64,000 nt of DNA from contig OX485803.1 of assembly GCA_950295325.1 (NCBI GenBank), positions 71,377,554 to 71,441,553 on the forward strand, given 5' to 3'. Each line of letters begins with the position of its first letter. Within the stretch, counting starts at the first letter, position 1. This DNA is from Polytrichum commune. Lineage: Eukaryota > Streptophyta > Polytrichopsida > Polytrichales > Polytrichaceae. Positions 1-11,249 of this stretch are shown here, piece by piece. Below the pieces are notes generated by a model, which ran no database searches, was not told the origin of the DNA, and was given only the letters and a program-made list of their open reading frames with translations. A program made the translations under genes and the position numbers.

Positions 1-661
1 AGCTCACAAAGACACAAAAGTCCAGGACATCTGAGAGCTACAGCACAGCGTCCACGAGAAAACTACGTGATCGCCTAGAGTGGATGCACGTTCTCTAGAA
101 GTACTTGAAACAATCCTGTAGGAACGAAAACACTTGTACAGAAAAACCACCTCTTATCACAATTGGACCAGGTACCCGGTGAACAACTATACATGCCTAT
201 CTCAAATGTAAGAATGTCCACTCCGCTCATGTCCACAGACAAGAGCATACTTCCACTTCCTCTAGTCCGATCGCCGGTCAGACAAGCATGAAAAAAGTCC
301 AGAGAAACCGAGTAAACCTGAATTTCGAAACTCAACGTTCCCAGAACTACTCGCAAGAGTTTGGTAACAGGACGAAACAAACACTCCAAAACATAGCGCC
401 AGGAGGCTCACCGTCCATCTCCACGATGGGCTGGTCGACCTTGATTTTCTCGAACGCCATCGCAACGCAGAACCTGATCGACGAACCGCGCGACTGCGCA
501 ACAAGCCTGGACAACGACAACTCCGGGGCGCCTAAAACCCCAGCGGTACGCCTCCCGGGTGGCCAAAAACGGCGAGAGGCCCGTGGACAGGCTGCTGCGA
601 GAGGCGCAGCGGTTGCGGTGTGCAAGAAGGCGGTTGTGGAGCCTCGCACAACATCGAACAT
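1..661 (-). CDS. NADP-isocitrate dehydrogenase paralog, exon 1 only (gene continues off the left edge)
   Basis: Exon 1 spans 412-661 (ATG at 661) and ends with a GT donor right after the codons for IVEMD, exactly where the complete gene at 20.2-25.8 kb splits. The 83 visible residues have a Ser/Ala/Arg-rich N-terminal extension containing [11 protein letters not shown], shared with the other copy, then an internal Met68 followed by AFEKIKVDQPIVEMD, the usual N-terminus of cytosolic plant NADP-ICDH. Positions 1-411 are intron 1 and still align with intron 1 of the other copy (about 25040-25526), for example the shared gtgatcgcctagagtggatg. By that alignment exon 2 should lie roughly 350 bases left of the window. 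The visible reading frame and splice donor are intact; whether the rest of the gene is intact cannot be seen. Confidence 0.85.
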
Positions 662-1473
662 GGCTATGGCGATGAGCTATGTAAGCAAGTAGTAGGTGAG
701 ACAAGCTCTGGTGCCACAAATAGAGCGTGCCAGCTCGTGACGAGGCAAGGGAGCCGCCGAGCTAGAAGATGGTCACCGTCTATTGCCGGTTTCGGAAGCT
801 CCTGCGAACCTATCTACCGGATATAGCCGGGGTCCGGCACGTAAGAACCTTCAGCCGATGTCAGCGGACCTTCTCCGCCCCTTTCTAGGAATCACCGGCG
901 GGGATTGTCCCTCGTTTCACGCTTCTTTCCCTGGTAAAGATATCTTTCGAGTACGTGACGGATGAATGTGCGTGTGTTTGTGGATGAACGTGTTTATTTC
1001 TCATCCGTTTTCCGAAGGCATCCTCAGTGCTTGATATAGCCTGTGTTACAAGAAGAAAACGATGAGATGAGAGAGAGTAATGACAACTTTTAAGCTTACG
1101 AGCAAGAGACGACAGCAAGAGGTCACTTCGTCTTTATTAACCTTCTAATTGGATATGTATAGAAGGCTTTGATATTTTCAAGGTAAAAAGCTTCTCGTTG
1201 GTAGCTATAGTTCCAAGATGGCATTACTACAGTTCCAAGAGATCATGACTCTATTTCCAAGATAACATCCTATAATAACGACAAAGTTGGGTATACTAAT
1301 ATCCAATCGTTGTCAACGGTAGTGTTTTAACACTCCCTCTAGACATAATGAGTTTTGTTCTAGACACCACATTCCTTTCGCTCATCAAAAACTTTGTTGT
1401 GATAAAATGTCTTGTAGTTGGGGTAAAAACTCATGATGAAAGGAAATAAATGGAAGGGTTTAGACATGATTGT
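662..1473. other. 5' flank of the ICDH paralog; no gene recognised
   Basis: This stretch lies upstream of the minus-strand ICDH paralog and would hold its promoter and 5' UTR. The bases next to the ATG still resemble the flank of the complete copy (ggctatggcgatgag against ggctatggcgacgaa); similarity fades within a few tens of bases. Short open frames here have no recognisable product. Confidence 0.5.
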
Positions 1474-3510
1474 TTATATGTCAAATAGGGATAAAAACAT
1501 GTGCATCCTTATTCCCTTCACATTTTGTCCGTGCCTAGCGGTTGGTAATGACTTGGTTAATAAGTATGCTACATTATCAAAAGACATGATATGCTTCAAA
1601 TCTATATACGATCTTATTAGTTCGTGAATGAAAAAATGAACTTTGGTAAGATGCGTTTGATATGGTATCTTTTGATGCAACCCACCTTTATTTGAGCGAT
1701 GTAGGCTGCATAATCTATGCATTGGAAATTTAAGAACATTAGGATAATCACGAGAACCTTTGATGAAGTCATCAACCATATCATATTATCCTTCCACGTT
1801 AATCCACCTCTTAATCATCCTTCATCAACCCCTTAATCTCTCCTCAAAGTATATGCATTAAGTATCCTTGCACGTTAACTTGTCTCTTAATCACCCTTGC
1901 ACACTGATCTACTTCTTAATCACCTCGTAATAAACACCTAATGAGCCCTCAAAGTACCTACATTAATTGCCTATGCACACTGATTCATCTCTTAATCACA
2001 TTCTAATCAATACCTTAACCCCTTCTCAAAAGACATGCCTTAATCACTAGGTAAAAAACAACATGTGCCAAGATAAACGCAAAAACCAAGAGATTTAACA
2101 CCAAATTCGAGGCACTTAATATACTTGTGTCATCCTAGTCCAGACTTTAAACCGTTACCTCGTGATTGACAAATCAACTGGGCAACATTAGTAGAATGAA
2201 CAATGTCGATGCCATATTCATCTTTAAACACCTTATAACCAAACATTACGCTATGTATTGGACCTAACATTACTTCTGAAGGTGTAATGGATTATGACAT
2301 GGAGGGTCTCAAACGAACCAATGTTCCTACATAGATGATAGCGTAATCACATGTTAAAATAATAAAATTGGATCTCATAAATAATGATATGGTGATTAAT
2401 TGCAATCTTTTAATGACATATTCTACTAAACTATTTGTCTCGTGGACATATGACAATGAGTGTTCTAAGTGTATTCAAACTTGCTCACAATATGTCATGA
2501 AGGCTTTAGACTTTAAAAAATTATGGATCATTTAAGCACATAGATTGAATTGAATGATTAGATAATCTAGTCTGAAGTTGTATAATTTGTGCCAACAATC
2601 TCGGGAAAACTAGATTTCCACTAGTTAAAGATAAATACGTGATCATTTTGTGGATACATCAATCAAAACAAGAAAAATATCTAAATGGCCATGGTATATC
2701 TATCGGATTGCAAGCATCCCCTCGAATTCCTTAAAACAACACTGGGAGTTCATGTGGCAATTTCCATCTATGAGGCCGAATGACAAAATTTCCCAGAGCA
2801 CAAAACTTACAATGTTCTATACCTTTTAAGATACTTAGCGCTTGAAGTTCACGTTCTTTTGGACTAAAAATAATTCACCTCGTAGCTAAAATTCTCAAGT
2901 GTCTCATACATCATGTCATTTGTTCACACAAAATACCACAATTTCTCCTTTAGTTAAATATATTAAAGGAAAGATGTATAGGCATGAAGTATATGTCAGA
3001 ACGTCTTCAATTGGGCGTCCATCACAACCTAAAATTTGCAGTATCTCTTGATCATCATCCTCATGGGTGTGAAAATGAAGCCCATTGCGTCGGACATCAA
3101 GTTTATAGTAGAAGTTAGTGAGTAAAAAACTCTAGAGATGTGTATGTGTGTACCTCTAGGCATAACAAGACATGCAATCTTCACCAATCCGGCATGATAC
3201 CAAATGACTACCAAGTTACGGTGGTGATATGCTTTGTCATTAAAGGACCTGGAGAAGAAAAACATTTATATTGTCACAAAGAATAATGTTAATGGTAGCA
3301 TTATCTAACAACAACAAAACATCTAGAGTATCATACTCAATGTCGATAGAGATGGTACCATATCTCCAAATAGGTATGCAATCATTATTTTGTATGGTGT
3401 TTCCGCATCGCTCACCATGTATGTTGTCATCATAATGGGCCTTGGGTAGAAATCTTATTTGTTGGTGATTAAAACGACTTCGAGGTGTTGTCCCATAATT
3501 CATGGGTTGA
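1474..3510 (-). mobile_element. Ty1/copia retrotransposon relic (pre-integrase, integrase start, RNase H end)
   Basis: Three parts of a copia polyprotein are readable in order on the minus strand, broken by stops and frameshifts. At about 3500-3030 is a protease/pre-integrase-like stretch (YGTISIDIEYDTLDVLL, then SFNDKAYHH and IWYHAGLVKI). At about 2860-2600 is the GAG-pre-integrase cysteine motif (KGIEHCKFCALGNF) leading into a degraded integrase start. At 1779-1474 is the C-terminal end of the RNase H region (HFFIHELIRSYIDLKH, then LLTKSLPTARH), matching the family pattern 'HFIRELI...DNVADILTKPLP'. Only about 0.8 kb separates integrase from the RNase H end, so most or all reverse transcriptase sequence is missing. 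No LTRs were recognised. This is an old, inactive copy. Confidence 0.7.
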
Positions 3511-4028
3511 CGTCACGGTGAGGTGTTGCAATTGCAAGATGATGTCACATGAAAATAAGTGTTTGGGAGTCGAAATGATATGTGGGAAATTCTCAAGAAA
3601 ATTTCATAATTTTTTTAGCAAAGTCACTTGCTTGTAGATAGAGTTTGGCATCAAGGGGCCAAATTAAGTAGTCTTCTCCATCAGCTACAACGGGAGAAAA
3701 TTTCAATTTTTACAAATGCGTCATTTTTCTTTCTAGAATCACAATCCTATAATGTGTATTGCCCTCAAGTAAGTTCTTGTCACCCCAGGATCACTAATGG
3801 CCCCAAAGAAACACCAACATCGATAATATAACGTGACATATTTTGTGGCATGAAAGACACCGCATGTGCTATGCATTGCTACACTATATCTCGTAGTTAC
3901 AACACCTTCCTTTCTTTCACCTCAAAACAACTAACCAAAATACCACTCTTACCAAAATTCCACTAGACCAACAATAACAACATTTGCTAGAGGTTCATGT
4001 TTATAGCGTGTTGCCAAAACAAAAACGA

Positions 4029-4030
<2 letters not shown>
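3511..4030. other. Intergenic, nothing recognised
   Basis: AT-rich sequence with only short open frames, probably old repeat debris upstream of the copia relic. Confidence 0.4.

Positions 4031-4087
<57 letters not shown>
4031..4087. repeat. (GA)n microsatellite
   Basis: An uninterrupted run of GA dinucleotides of about 57 bases. Confidence 0.95.
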
Positions 4088-4090
<3 letters not shown>

Positions 4091-5525
4091 GATGGGTAAA
4101 AACTCTATAAAAAAATATCTATGAATAATTATCAAGAAAACCCCATGATTGACAAATAAATTGATAATGTATCAAACCAAGTTATTTTCCCTTTCTACAT
4201 GCCATTAAGAACTCCATCATACCAAAGAAACAAAAAGAAAAAAATATGTTAAATAGAAAAGAATATTGTCTTTCAATTGAGAATAGAATCCCATGGCCAT
4301 GAAGTAATTGAACAAGCATGAACTATAAGATGTTGAGCTTTGGGGAAAACACACTCATTACAAAAGATGCTTGGGACATATTTGGTTGGTATATGACTTG
4401 GGTGTGGATTTACTAAATGTCACCTACATGGAAGTTTTCGAAGAAAAACACTCCTAAATTTATTTGGTCAAGAGCAGTGACAACAATGCTCTTCGTTCCA
4501 ACGATGTGAATGCTAAGTGAAACTCATGCTCCAAATTTGAGGTGAACGACATGCAATTTTTTGGAAAAGATTTCTCATCTTCTCGAGATGGATGCTTGAA
4601 ACAACTCTCTCATTCTACCAAGGCCCAAGTGAGGTAAAATTGGAGCCATACTATTATATCTTCAAACACATCTCCATATTCAAATTCAAAATACACGTCT
4701 TCGATTTGATCTTCGATGTATCGATGATACATCTTCGATTCAATTATACATCTTATGTTCGGGGGTTAAAGGAGATTTGAGTTTCCATGCACCCTAGGCC
4801 TAAGTTTACCTAAGCAATGTTAATCAATGGATTTCATGTTGTATGTTTACATATCCACCTCTTCACATTGACAAGTTGTCATGCCCACATGTTAGTGGAC
4901 ATGCACCATGCCATGCCCCGAGATCTATCATCCCAAGCCCATGTTATGTGGGCCCCATCCACCACTTTGGACCCCGAACTCCCTACCACATGGCCAATTG
5001 ACGTGGCTCAATCCATGCAACCTTAGAACAATATCCATTGGGATTGACCAAAGTTTAGATTGGTATCCATGGTCAGAACGGTGGGCATAACATTACTTAG
5101 TTGATGATTTGAGTTCAGGTGCCTTGACTTTGGCTTCAGTTTGAAGCAGTGGGGTTTCGGCATCCGGAGTCTTCTATTCTTGAACCTATTGTTGGGCCAA
5201 TGAACACAACTCATTAGCCGAGTAATGTTATGGGGAATGGTGGGGCGATGGCCTCACCACCACCACCACCACGCCTTTCATTGTATAGTAGATGATAATT
5301 GTCATTTATTCATCCGTTTGTGATTTTTGAGTTAACTTCTCTTGGGTTTTTGTCCAAGTCGAGCATTCAGGTGGAGCAAAGTAGTGGAAAAATCAAACAT
5401 GTACAACAATGATATAGGTTGTATTGAAAGATACGGTCCTTGTTGAATTTTTATTTTGGGTCAAAATACATGTAATCGAAAGATATTGTTCAAATTGAAA
5501 TGCAATGTATCTCCTATCTCAAAGG
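4088..5525. other. Intergenic, nothing recognised
   Basis: AT-rich DNA with a short CAC/ACC run near 5258-5275 and no open frame longer than about 70 codons. No known domain was seen on either strand. Confidence 0.4.
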
Positions 5526-6296
5526 CGACACTAAATATTGTATTCAATGTCATGTGGTATTTTATGTCATTGTGGTAACTTCTCTAAGGACACTTCCTAC
5601 GAATAAGTGTACAAATCTTGTCATCGCAACTTACTTCAATTTTGTATTCAAGTAAATTCAGACAAATCTTCAAATCCATACTTTTTGGTTGCTTTAGTTT
5701 TATCGTAGGATCCTACGATATACTTTTGGTATACCTAAATTTTATGGTAGATGTGTGAATCCGTAGTCATTACTTGAATCTTTGTGTTGATATGATGGAA
5801 AAATCAAATATCTATTTCTTGGATGTTAAATTTATAGAAACATATTTTGAATAATAATATAATATTTACAGAGTCAACTCTCCATATTCTATTGGAGGTT
5901 CTTACCATACAATCCTATGGTAGGATCCTATGAAAGGAAATTCAACATGTTACACTTCTAAACTTGGACTTACTAGCTAGTTTTACTTAGATGAGTGTTT
6001 TTAGTTCATCCAAATGCCGGAACAATTTCGGAACAAATTTTGATGTATTATGCATTCTACCATTTCTAAAATGAAATGTTATCATGGATGATTAAAAATT
6101 GGATGACACATCACTTCGTAAGTGACAACGTTTGCAACATTGTGAATCTAGAATGCCCAAATTTTTTTACAAGGAATGACAAACAATGTTAGGTTCACAT
6201 TTAGTGTTGGCGACACTATGTGGGCAATTTACCATTCATATTGAGCAAGACAAATAGAATTGCTGACACTAAAATACAATATATATTTAGTGTGGT
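5526..6296. mobile_element. CACTAAATA-terminus MITE, family A, split by an insertion
   Basis: The outer parts (about 5526-5640 and 6010-6296) align base by base with the compact copy at 18238-18563: left cactaaatattg, then gtcattgtggtaactt, later ttgcaacattgtgaatct and gcaagacaaatagaatt, and a right end ending atatatttagtgtgg. Some 370 bases absent from the 18-kb copy lie between about 5640 and 6010. The insert carries two palindromic stretches (tcgtaggatcctacga and ctatggtaggatcctat), so it may be another small element. No coding capacity. Confidence 0.65.
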
Positions 6297-7039
6297 TCAA
6301 ATTTGAATGAACATAGTAGGTCCACTCACACATAGAGTCAAATGTCTCCATGTCAATCACTCTATATTATCACTAGACTCTCAATCTCCTCTCAATATTG
6401 TCATTTAGTGGACTATGCTCCGAATTTAAGTGTTGCTATCATTAAATTGTTGTTGGCAATAAACTCCCCGATATTCCATTATATGAACTATATTGTGAAC
6501 TCTTTCCCCCAAACTCAATTGTTATTAAGGTAACTTGTTCTATTATAGTGTTTTACATCTTGAGCAATTTTGTCTATTTACGTACATTGGCATTCGACAT
6601 CAAAATGTGCCATGGTTGTTTTGAATCAAGTTTATCATTTTTGATGTATTTTGCAAGACTAATCTATAATAGAGTTTAAAAGGTTTCATTTTAGATTTGA
6701 ACAACTCTTCTCTTAGAATCAAAACTTGTCTAGTTTATTTTGACACACTCATCATGTGCAGGCTTGGAAACGACACCTAATGAGCTAATTACACACTAAG
6801 GTATTGAGGCCTTAAAGTGACACTTCGGAGGGGGGGGGGGAATTTGTTATTTCAAGAAGGTAATAAGTAGCTTGGAAACGTTTTCAAAATAATTCCACAT
6901 ATTAACAAATCTATCCAAGGTCTACAAAAAGAATTTCAAAAACAATAAATTCATACACAACCTACATAAATTCTCAAAGTCGTCTTAAGGAAAGAGTCTT
7001 TTACTCTCAACTATGGGGGTATTGATGTTGGATCGCTAA
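6297..7039. other. Intergenic, nothing recognised
   Basis: AT-rich sequence with a short poly-G run near 6832-6840. No gene or repeat assigned. Confidence 0.4.
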
Positions 7040-7538
7040 GGGGCGGTTTACACTATGGACCAAGAGCCATGACCATGAAATTCAAAAATTTGTGATTGGA
7101 GAGTAAAGTGCTCTTGGTCCCATTTGGCTTTACACTACCTTGAAAAAAGGAGAATGACCACTAACTTTGAGGTCCCCAAAAACTACTAAAATCTGCCATT
7201 TGGATAATGTGCCATGGTCCAACGGGTTTTCCGTTGAGGCGAGGCAAAATGCTCGACTCAATGAAAATCAAGGGAGCCGTAAGGCTGAAAATCAGCCATT
7301 GGCCGATTTTTTTTTAATATTTGTTTTTCCCGATTTTTTTGACGTTACTGTATTTATATTAAAAAAATCAGCCCAAAGTTGTCCCGGTTCAAATCCACTT
7401 TACACTACAAGAGTGACCAAGCCACTCAAAAATCCATTTTTGATTTTTCATGGTCACGGCTCTTGGCCAAGAGCTATGATCATGAAAATGATTTAATTTT
7501 CTTGGTCATGGCTCTTGGTCCATAGTGTAAACCGCCCC
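7040..7538. mobile_element. PIF/Harbinger-like MITE with TAA target duplication
   Basis: Near-perfect terminal inverted repeats begin ggggcggtttacactatgga on the left and end with the complement of that sequence on the right (about 40 bases, including ccaagagccatgacc). TAA flanks both ends (7037-7039 and 7539-7541), the three-base duplication typical of PIF/Harbinger elements (TWA). The 499-base body has no transposase and only a short spurious open frame. Confidence 0.85.
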
Positions 7539-7546
7539 TAAGTGAA

Positions 7547-8120
7547 GGGTTGTTTGCACCATGGACCATGAAGTCGTCCCAAGGCCCTGTAAAATTTGTG
7601 ATTGGTTGTTGAACTCGTCCCAAGACCACTTCGGTTTATACCAAGGGGGAAAAAAAATGTTAGAGTGACCATGGAGTTTAAGGTCCCAAAAATACATACT
7701 TTAAGGCCTACATTATACACCGAAATGGTCGAACGGGTTTTGCGGTGGGAGAGGCAAAAAAGGTGCCCTGGTTGAAAAAGGCAAGGGCCCATGGCAAAGA
7801 AATATGTTATAATGAAATTTTAATGAAATTTTGTTGGGGAAGAGAAGATGAAGTCAAGAGAAGACAAAAGAATGGTCAAACTTTATTTTATTTTTTCAAA
7901 ATTGCCTTTTTTGGAGATATATTAAAAAAACCAGCACATTCACTTTTGGGTGCATGGTCATTCCTCTTGGTCCACATTCGGTTTACACCTAGTGAGGGGC
8001 CCAAAGCTTTGTAATTTTTTTTTTAAGAAATCAGACCATGGAAGTTGGACCATGAAGTCATACCATGGAAAATGACCACCTTCCATGGTCCGACTCCATG
8101 GTCCATGGTGTAAACCGGCC
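7547..8120. mobile_element. PIF/Harbinger-like MITE, second type, adjacent to the first
   Basis: The left end gggttgtttgcaccatggac and the right end gtccatggtgtaaaccggcc are imperfect inverted repeats related to the TIRs of the neighbouring element. The interior (caacgggttttgcggtg... ggcccatggcaaagaaat) also occurs in the copy at 42374-43730. The right subterminal part is full of ccatgg palindromes. A clean TAA duplication is not visible. Non-coding. Confidence 0.65.
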
Positions 8121-8562
8121 TTGAGAATCACCACAAAATCAACCTTATTGTAGGTGAGGATCTTTTCTTAAATAAAGGCGTTGTCCATGTTTTGTGGATC
8201 ATTTCTTACACTTCCTCGTTGAGCGGGTAGATCCCCAATTAGTCATTGTGATTGGTCAAAGTTGGTGGTCGTCTTAAAGTGTTTTTGCCCCTTGAAGTGG
8301 GCGCATCTTCCTTGGTTTTGAATGCATTTGGTGTTGGCCTTTTGTCTTGAAGAATTAAAAAAATTCTTGCATCCTTCTTACACCGCTATTATGAATAAGT
8401 GCCCAAGAATTTGCACTAGTAGAGATCATGGCTCTTTTGTACACTCGGAATGAACACAATGGTTATTTATGTTGTCCAAACTATGTTCATTTTGGATCGC
8501 CATTGAGTCATTTTGTCATACGGGCCACCACTAAATTTGTGTTATTAATCTTGTACATTATA
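8121..8562. other. Intergenic, nothing recognised
   Basis: No domain or repeat recognised between the MITE pair and the pogo-like element. Confidence 0.4.
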
Positions 8563-10095
8563 CAGTCTAACCTCGTTAGTACGACACTCGTTAAGACGAC
8601 ACCCTCGATATTACGACACATTTTTGCGCGACCAAACTTCTTAGTTCAAAACTCCCTCTTTTAGACGACTATGACACTCGATAATACGACACTTAGAGCG
8701 TGCATTTTGTCATATTAAAGAGGGAATAAATGCTAAAATTCCTTTCATCCATGATATGTACATCTAGAATACATCCATTTTCACTTGGGAACTACTTGAG
8801 AACTTCACTTATCATTGGGAACTTAATGATAATTAGGGTTACAAGTGTAACACTTGCTCTTGTTGTTAATTCAACTGGAACTGATAAGTTGAAGTTGCTT
8901 GTGATTTATAAGTCTAAGCAACCACGATGTTTTGGAAGGTGGCAGCCTCATGAGTATGTTCGGTGGCAATCAAATAAATCCGCTTGGATGAAGGGGGATA
9001 TATTTGAAGCTTGGATTTTGCAGCTCAATAATCAATTCAAAGGCCAAAATCGAAAGGTGATTATGATTTTGGATAATGCATCTTCACATGTTGTTAGTTC
9101 TGCCAAAGTTGGTAAGTCTCATGGTTTTTCAACCTTGGAATTGAGCAACATGACTTTGGTATTCCTCCCCCCCAATGTGACAAGCGTAGTGCAACCTTTG
9201 GATCAAGGTATAATAGCATCTTTCAAAATTCAATACAAGAAGAAACTTCTGCAGTGGGTTTTGTCACAATATGATGATGCTACATTGAAGGACTTAAGGA
9301 AGGTGGTGCCCAATATCAGACAAGCTATCATGTGGAGTTATGAAGTATGGAGTGAGTTGGATGCACAAATAGTTAGGAATTGTTGGAGGATGGCGCGTAT
9401 ATTACCTGCAACATGGAATGCCGATTTTGCCTTAGTTGATGAAAGGGAGAAGAATAGAATGCGAGAAGAATCAGATGAACTTGGTGCTCTGATTTCAAAA
9501 TTGCGATTGGGTGATGATGAGATGTCTATCGAGACTTATATTCAGATGGAAGGGGAAGAGATTACTGAGCTAGAATTGACAACTGATGAGTTGGTGGATG
9601 CCGCTTTGGGAGTCAATCATGCACAAGGCTTTGATCTTAATGTTGATTTGCATTCAGTAGATGTGGATGATGTTGCTCCACCTACAGTAAAGCTTAGTGA
9701 TGCTAAACATCATGCATCATTGTTGTCTAATTTCTTATTAGACAACTCTTTACATTTTGGTGTTAATGAAATTATTAGTTTTCAAAAGCTAGTAGGGAAT
9801 TTAGAGAAGATGATAGTTGCTAACTTAGGTAGGCAACACCAGAGATCTTTGAACTCTTATTTCAAGAGTTTTTGAGAATTTTTGTATTTGTTTGGAGTTA
9901 TAAGTTATTATTTCATACACTTCCTAAACCCTAAACTCAATGTATATGGTTTGAATCTCATATTTCTTATGTTTTTGTATTCCCTCGATAGTACGACAAT
10001 TTTAGGCCATTTGTCATATTAACGAGAAGACAACACCTCGATAATACGACATTTTTTGCGTTTCCCAAAGGTGTCATACTAAAGAGGGAGAACAG
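8563..10095 (+). mobile_element. pogo/Tigger-like (Tc1/mariner superfamily) DNA transposon
   Basis: The ends are inverted repeats: left cagtctaacctcgttagtac and right ...tactaaagagggagaacag, whose complement matches the left end over most of 25 bases. A TA dinucleotide lies just outside each end (8561-8562 and 10096-10097), as expected for Tc1/mariner insertion. Extra subterminal copies of the gtacgaca/tcgataatacgaca motif occur inside both ends, as in plant and animal pogo elements. The one large open frame is the transposase remnant. Confidence 0.85.
8730..9875 (+). CDS. pogo/Tigger-like DDE transposase, N-terminally truncated
   Basis: An open frame of 381 codons inside the pogo-like element. 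It matches the DDE_1/jerky-type transposase core: LKLLVIYKSKQPRCF, NKSAWMKGDIFEAWI, then the second catalytic Asp in VIMILDNASSH (residues about 110-120) and the third in NVTSVVQPLDQGIIASF (about 149-165). A C-terminal acidic region follows. Full-length relatives begin with a CENP-B-type helix-turn-helix and carry the first catalytic Asp before 'KLKLLVI'. Here the first about 50 residues do not match and both the DNA-binding domain and the first Asp are absent. This copy can therefore hardly be autonomous, although the remaining 330 codons are open. The missing 5' part looks deleted, since the left TIR is intact 170 bases upstream. Confidence 0.8.
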   Translation: MLKFLSSMICTSRIHPFSLGNYLRTSLIIGNLMIIRVTSVTLALVVNSTGTDKLKLLVIYKSKQPRCFGRWQPHEYVRWQSNKSAWMKGDIFEAWILQLNNQFKGQNRKVIMILDNASSHVVSSAKVGKSHGFSTLELSNMTLVFLPPNVTSVVQPLDQGIIASFKIQYKKKLLQWVLSQYDDATLKDLRKVVPNIRQAIMWSYEVWSELDAQIVRNCWRMARILPATWNADFALVDEREKNRMREESDELGALISKLRLGDDEMSIETYIQMEGEEITELELTTDELVDAALGVNHAQGFDLNVDLHSVDVDDVAPPTVKLSDAKHHASLLSNFLLDNSLHFGVNEIISFQKLVGNLEKMIVANLGRQHQRSLNSYFKSF

Positions 10096-10311
10096 TAATC
10101 ACATTCTTGTGGCCATGGTGCCGTCTTGCTATTTTGTTGGCCATGCACGAGGTCCGTGAAGTTTCCATTATATTTTTGGCTACTCATTAAAGCTTACACA
10201 CTCGATTTCATGTTTATTATTCAATGTCCATGAAGGAATGTTCTAGCTTTGTTTTGTTTTTAAGGATTTTGTAGATCTACTCTAGATCTAGATGTGAGCC
10301 ACCTTCCTACA

Positions 10312-10640
10312 TAATTACCAATGTGAGAGAGAGAGAGAGGAAATTACCACATACAAGTATCTTTCATCCATCCAACAAAGAAGCCTGAAATAGTAAACAA
10401 TATGCCGTTTACTAATTTTTACTAATTTAGATACCGGATTCAGGTTCAAAGACCCCAAAGTAGTCTACTCACATTCCTAAGTATTACCAACGTGAAAGAG
10501 AGGAAATTACCGCATACAAGTATTTTTCAATTATCCAACAAAGAAACCCTAAAATAGTACACATGTTGCACATTACTATTTCTAGACATGTAGACGCTGG
10601 ATTTAGGTTCAAAGCCCCAAATTAGTCTAGTCCAAGTCAT
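10312..10640. repeat. Two-unit direct repeat, about 172 bp
   Basis: Unit 1 starts attaccaatgtgagag and unit 2 attaccaacgtgaaagag. Both continue with aggaaattacc, atacaagtat, atccaacaaagaa, a pause and ggttcaaag. The second unit has diverged by scattered substitutions. Confidence 0.75.
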
Positions 10641-10774
10641 TTGAGATGAATCCGCCAAAAATTTATAAGGGACAAGTTTTTATGTTGGATGGATGAGAGG
10701 TATTTTACTATCTACATTCTTCAAATACAAGGTAAAAGTGGCCTTCCCATATAGAGAGCTTCAAAACCCATTCT

Positions 10775-10925
10775 TTGCGTGTGTGCGGTGTAATGGCTTG
10801 GTGGCCAAGGTGTCGGAGTAGGGCTAGGAGGTCCAGGGTCTGAATCCTTGACCCGACACTCCTTGGCAGGGGTGTTTTTTCACAAGGTCCCTAACATGTC
10901 TAGGGACATGTTCATAAAAAAAAAC
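10775..10925 (+). mobile_element. tRNA-derived SINE-like element
   Basis: A box-A-like stretch (taatggcttggtggccaagg) is followed about 40 bases later by a box-B-like stretch (ccagggtctgaatccttgac), and the segment ends in an A-rich run (cataaaaaaaaac). This is the layout of a Pol III SINE with a tRNA-like head. No clear target duplication was identified. Confidence 0.5.
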
Positions 10926-11249
10926 ATTTCCAGTGGACGGGTTCTTAGAAAATGAACCAGTTTTGGGACGTGTCAAATTCACTTTGGACGGGTTCTAAAA
11001 ATAACATTTTTTTAAATTAAGAAAAATGGTACAAATATCAATTACGTTATGTCATATATGAGATGTGAATATAAGCATAATGCAATCAAACCACTAATAC
11101 CCAATCAAACTATCAATCTTGAAGTGCTTGATTCACCTGCATACATTAATTCATCAACCACAAAATTTAGAACCTTTTTAACATAATGTCAAAGATTACA
11201 ATTGAAGGTAAACTTAGTAATTGAATAAGAATTAGTATATATAAACATG

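Noticed and set aside
288-692. 134-codon plus-strand frame
   Set aside because: Antisense to ICDH exon 1; the minus frame has family motifs and a splice donor.
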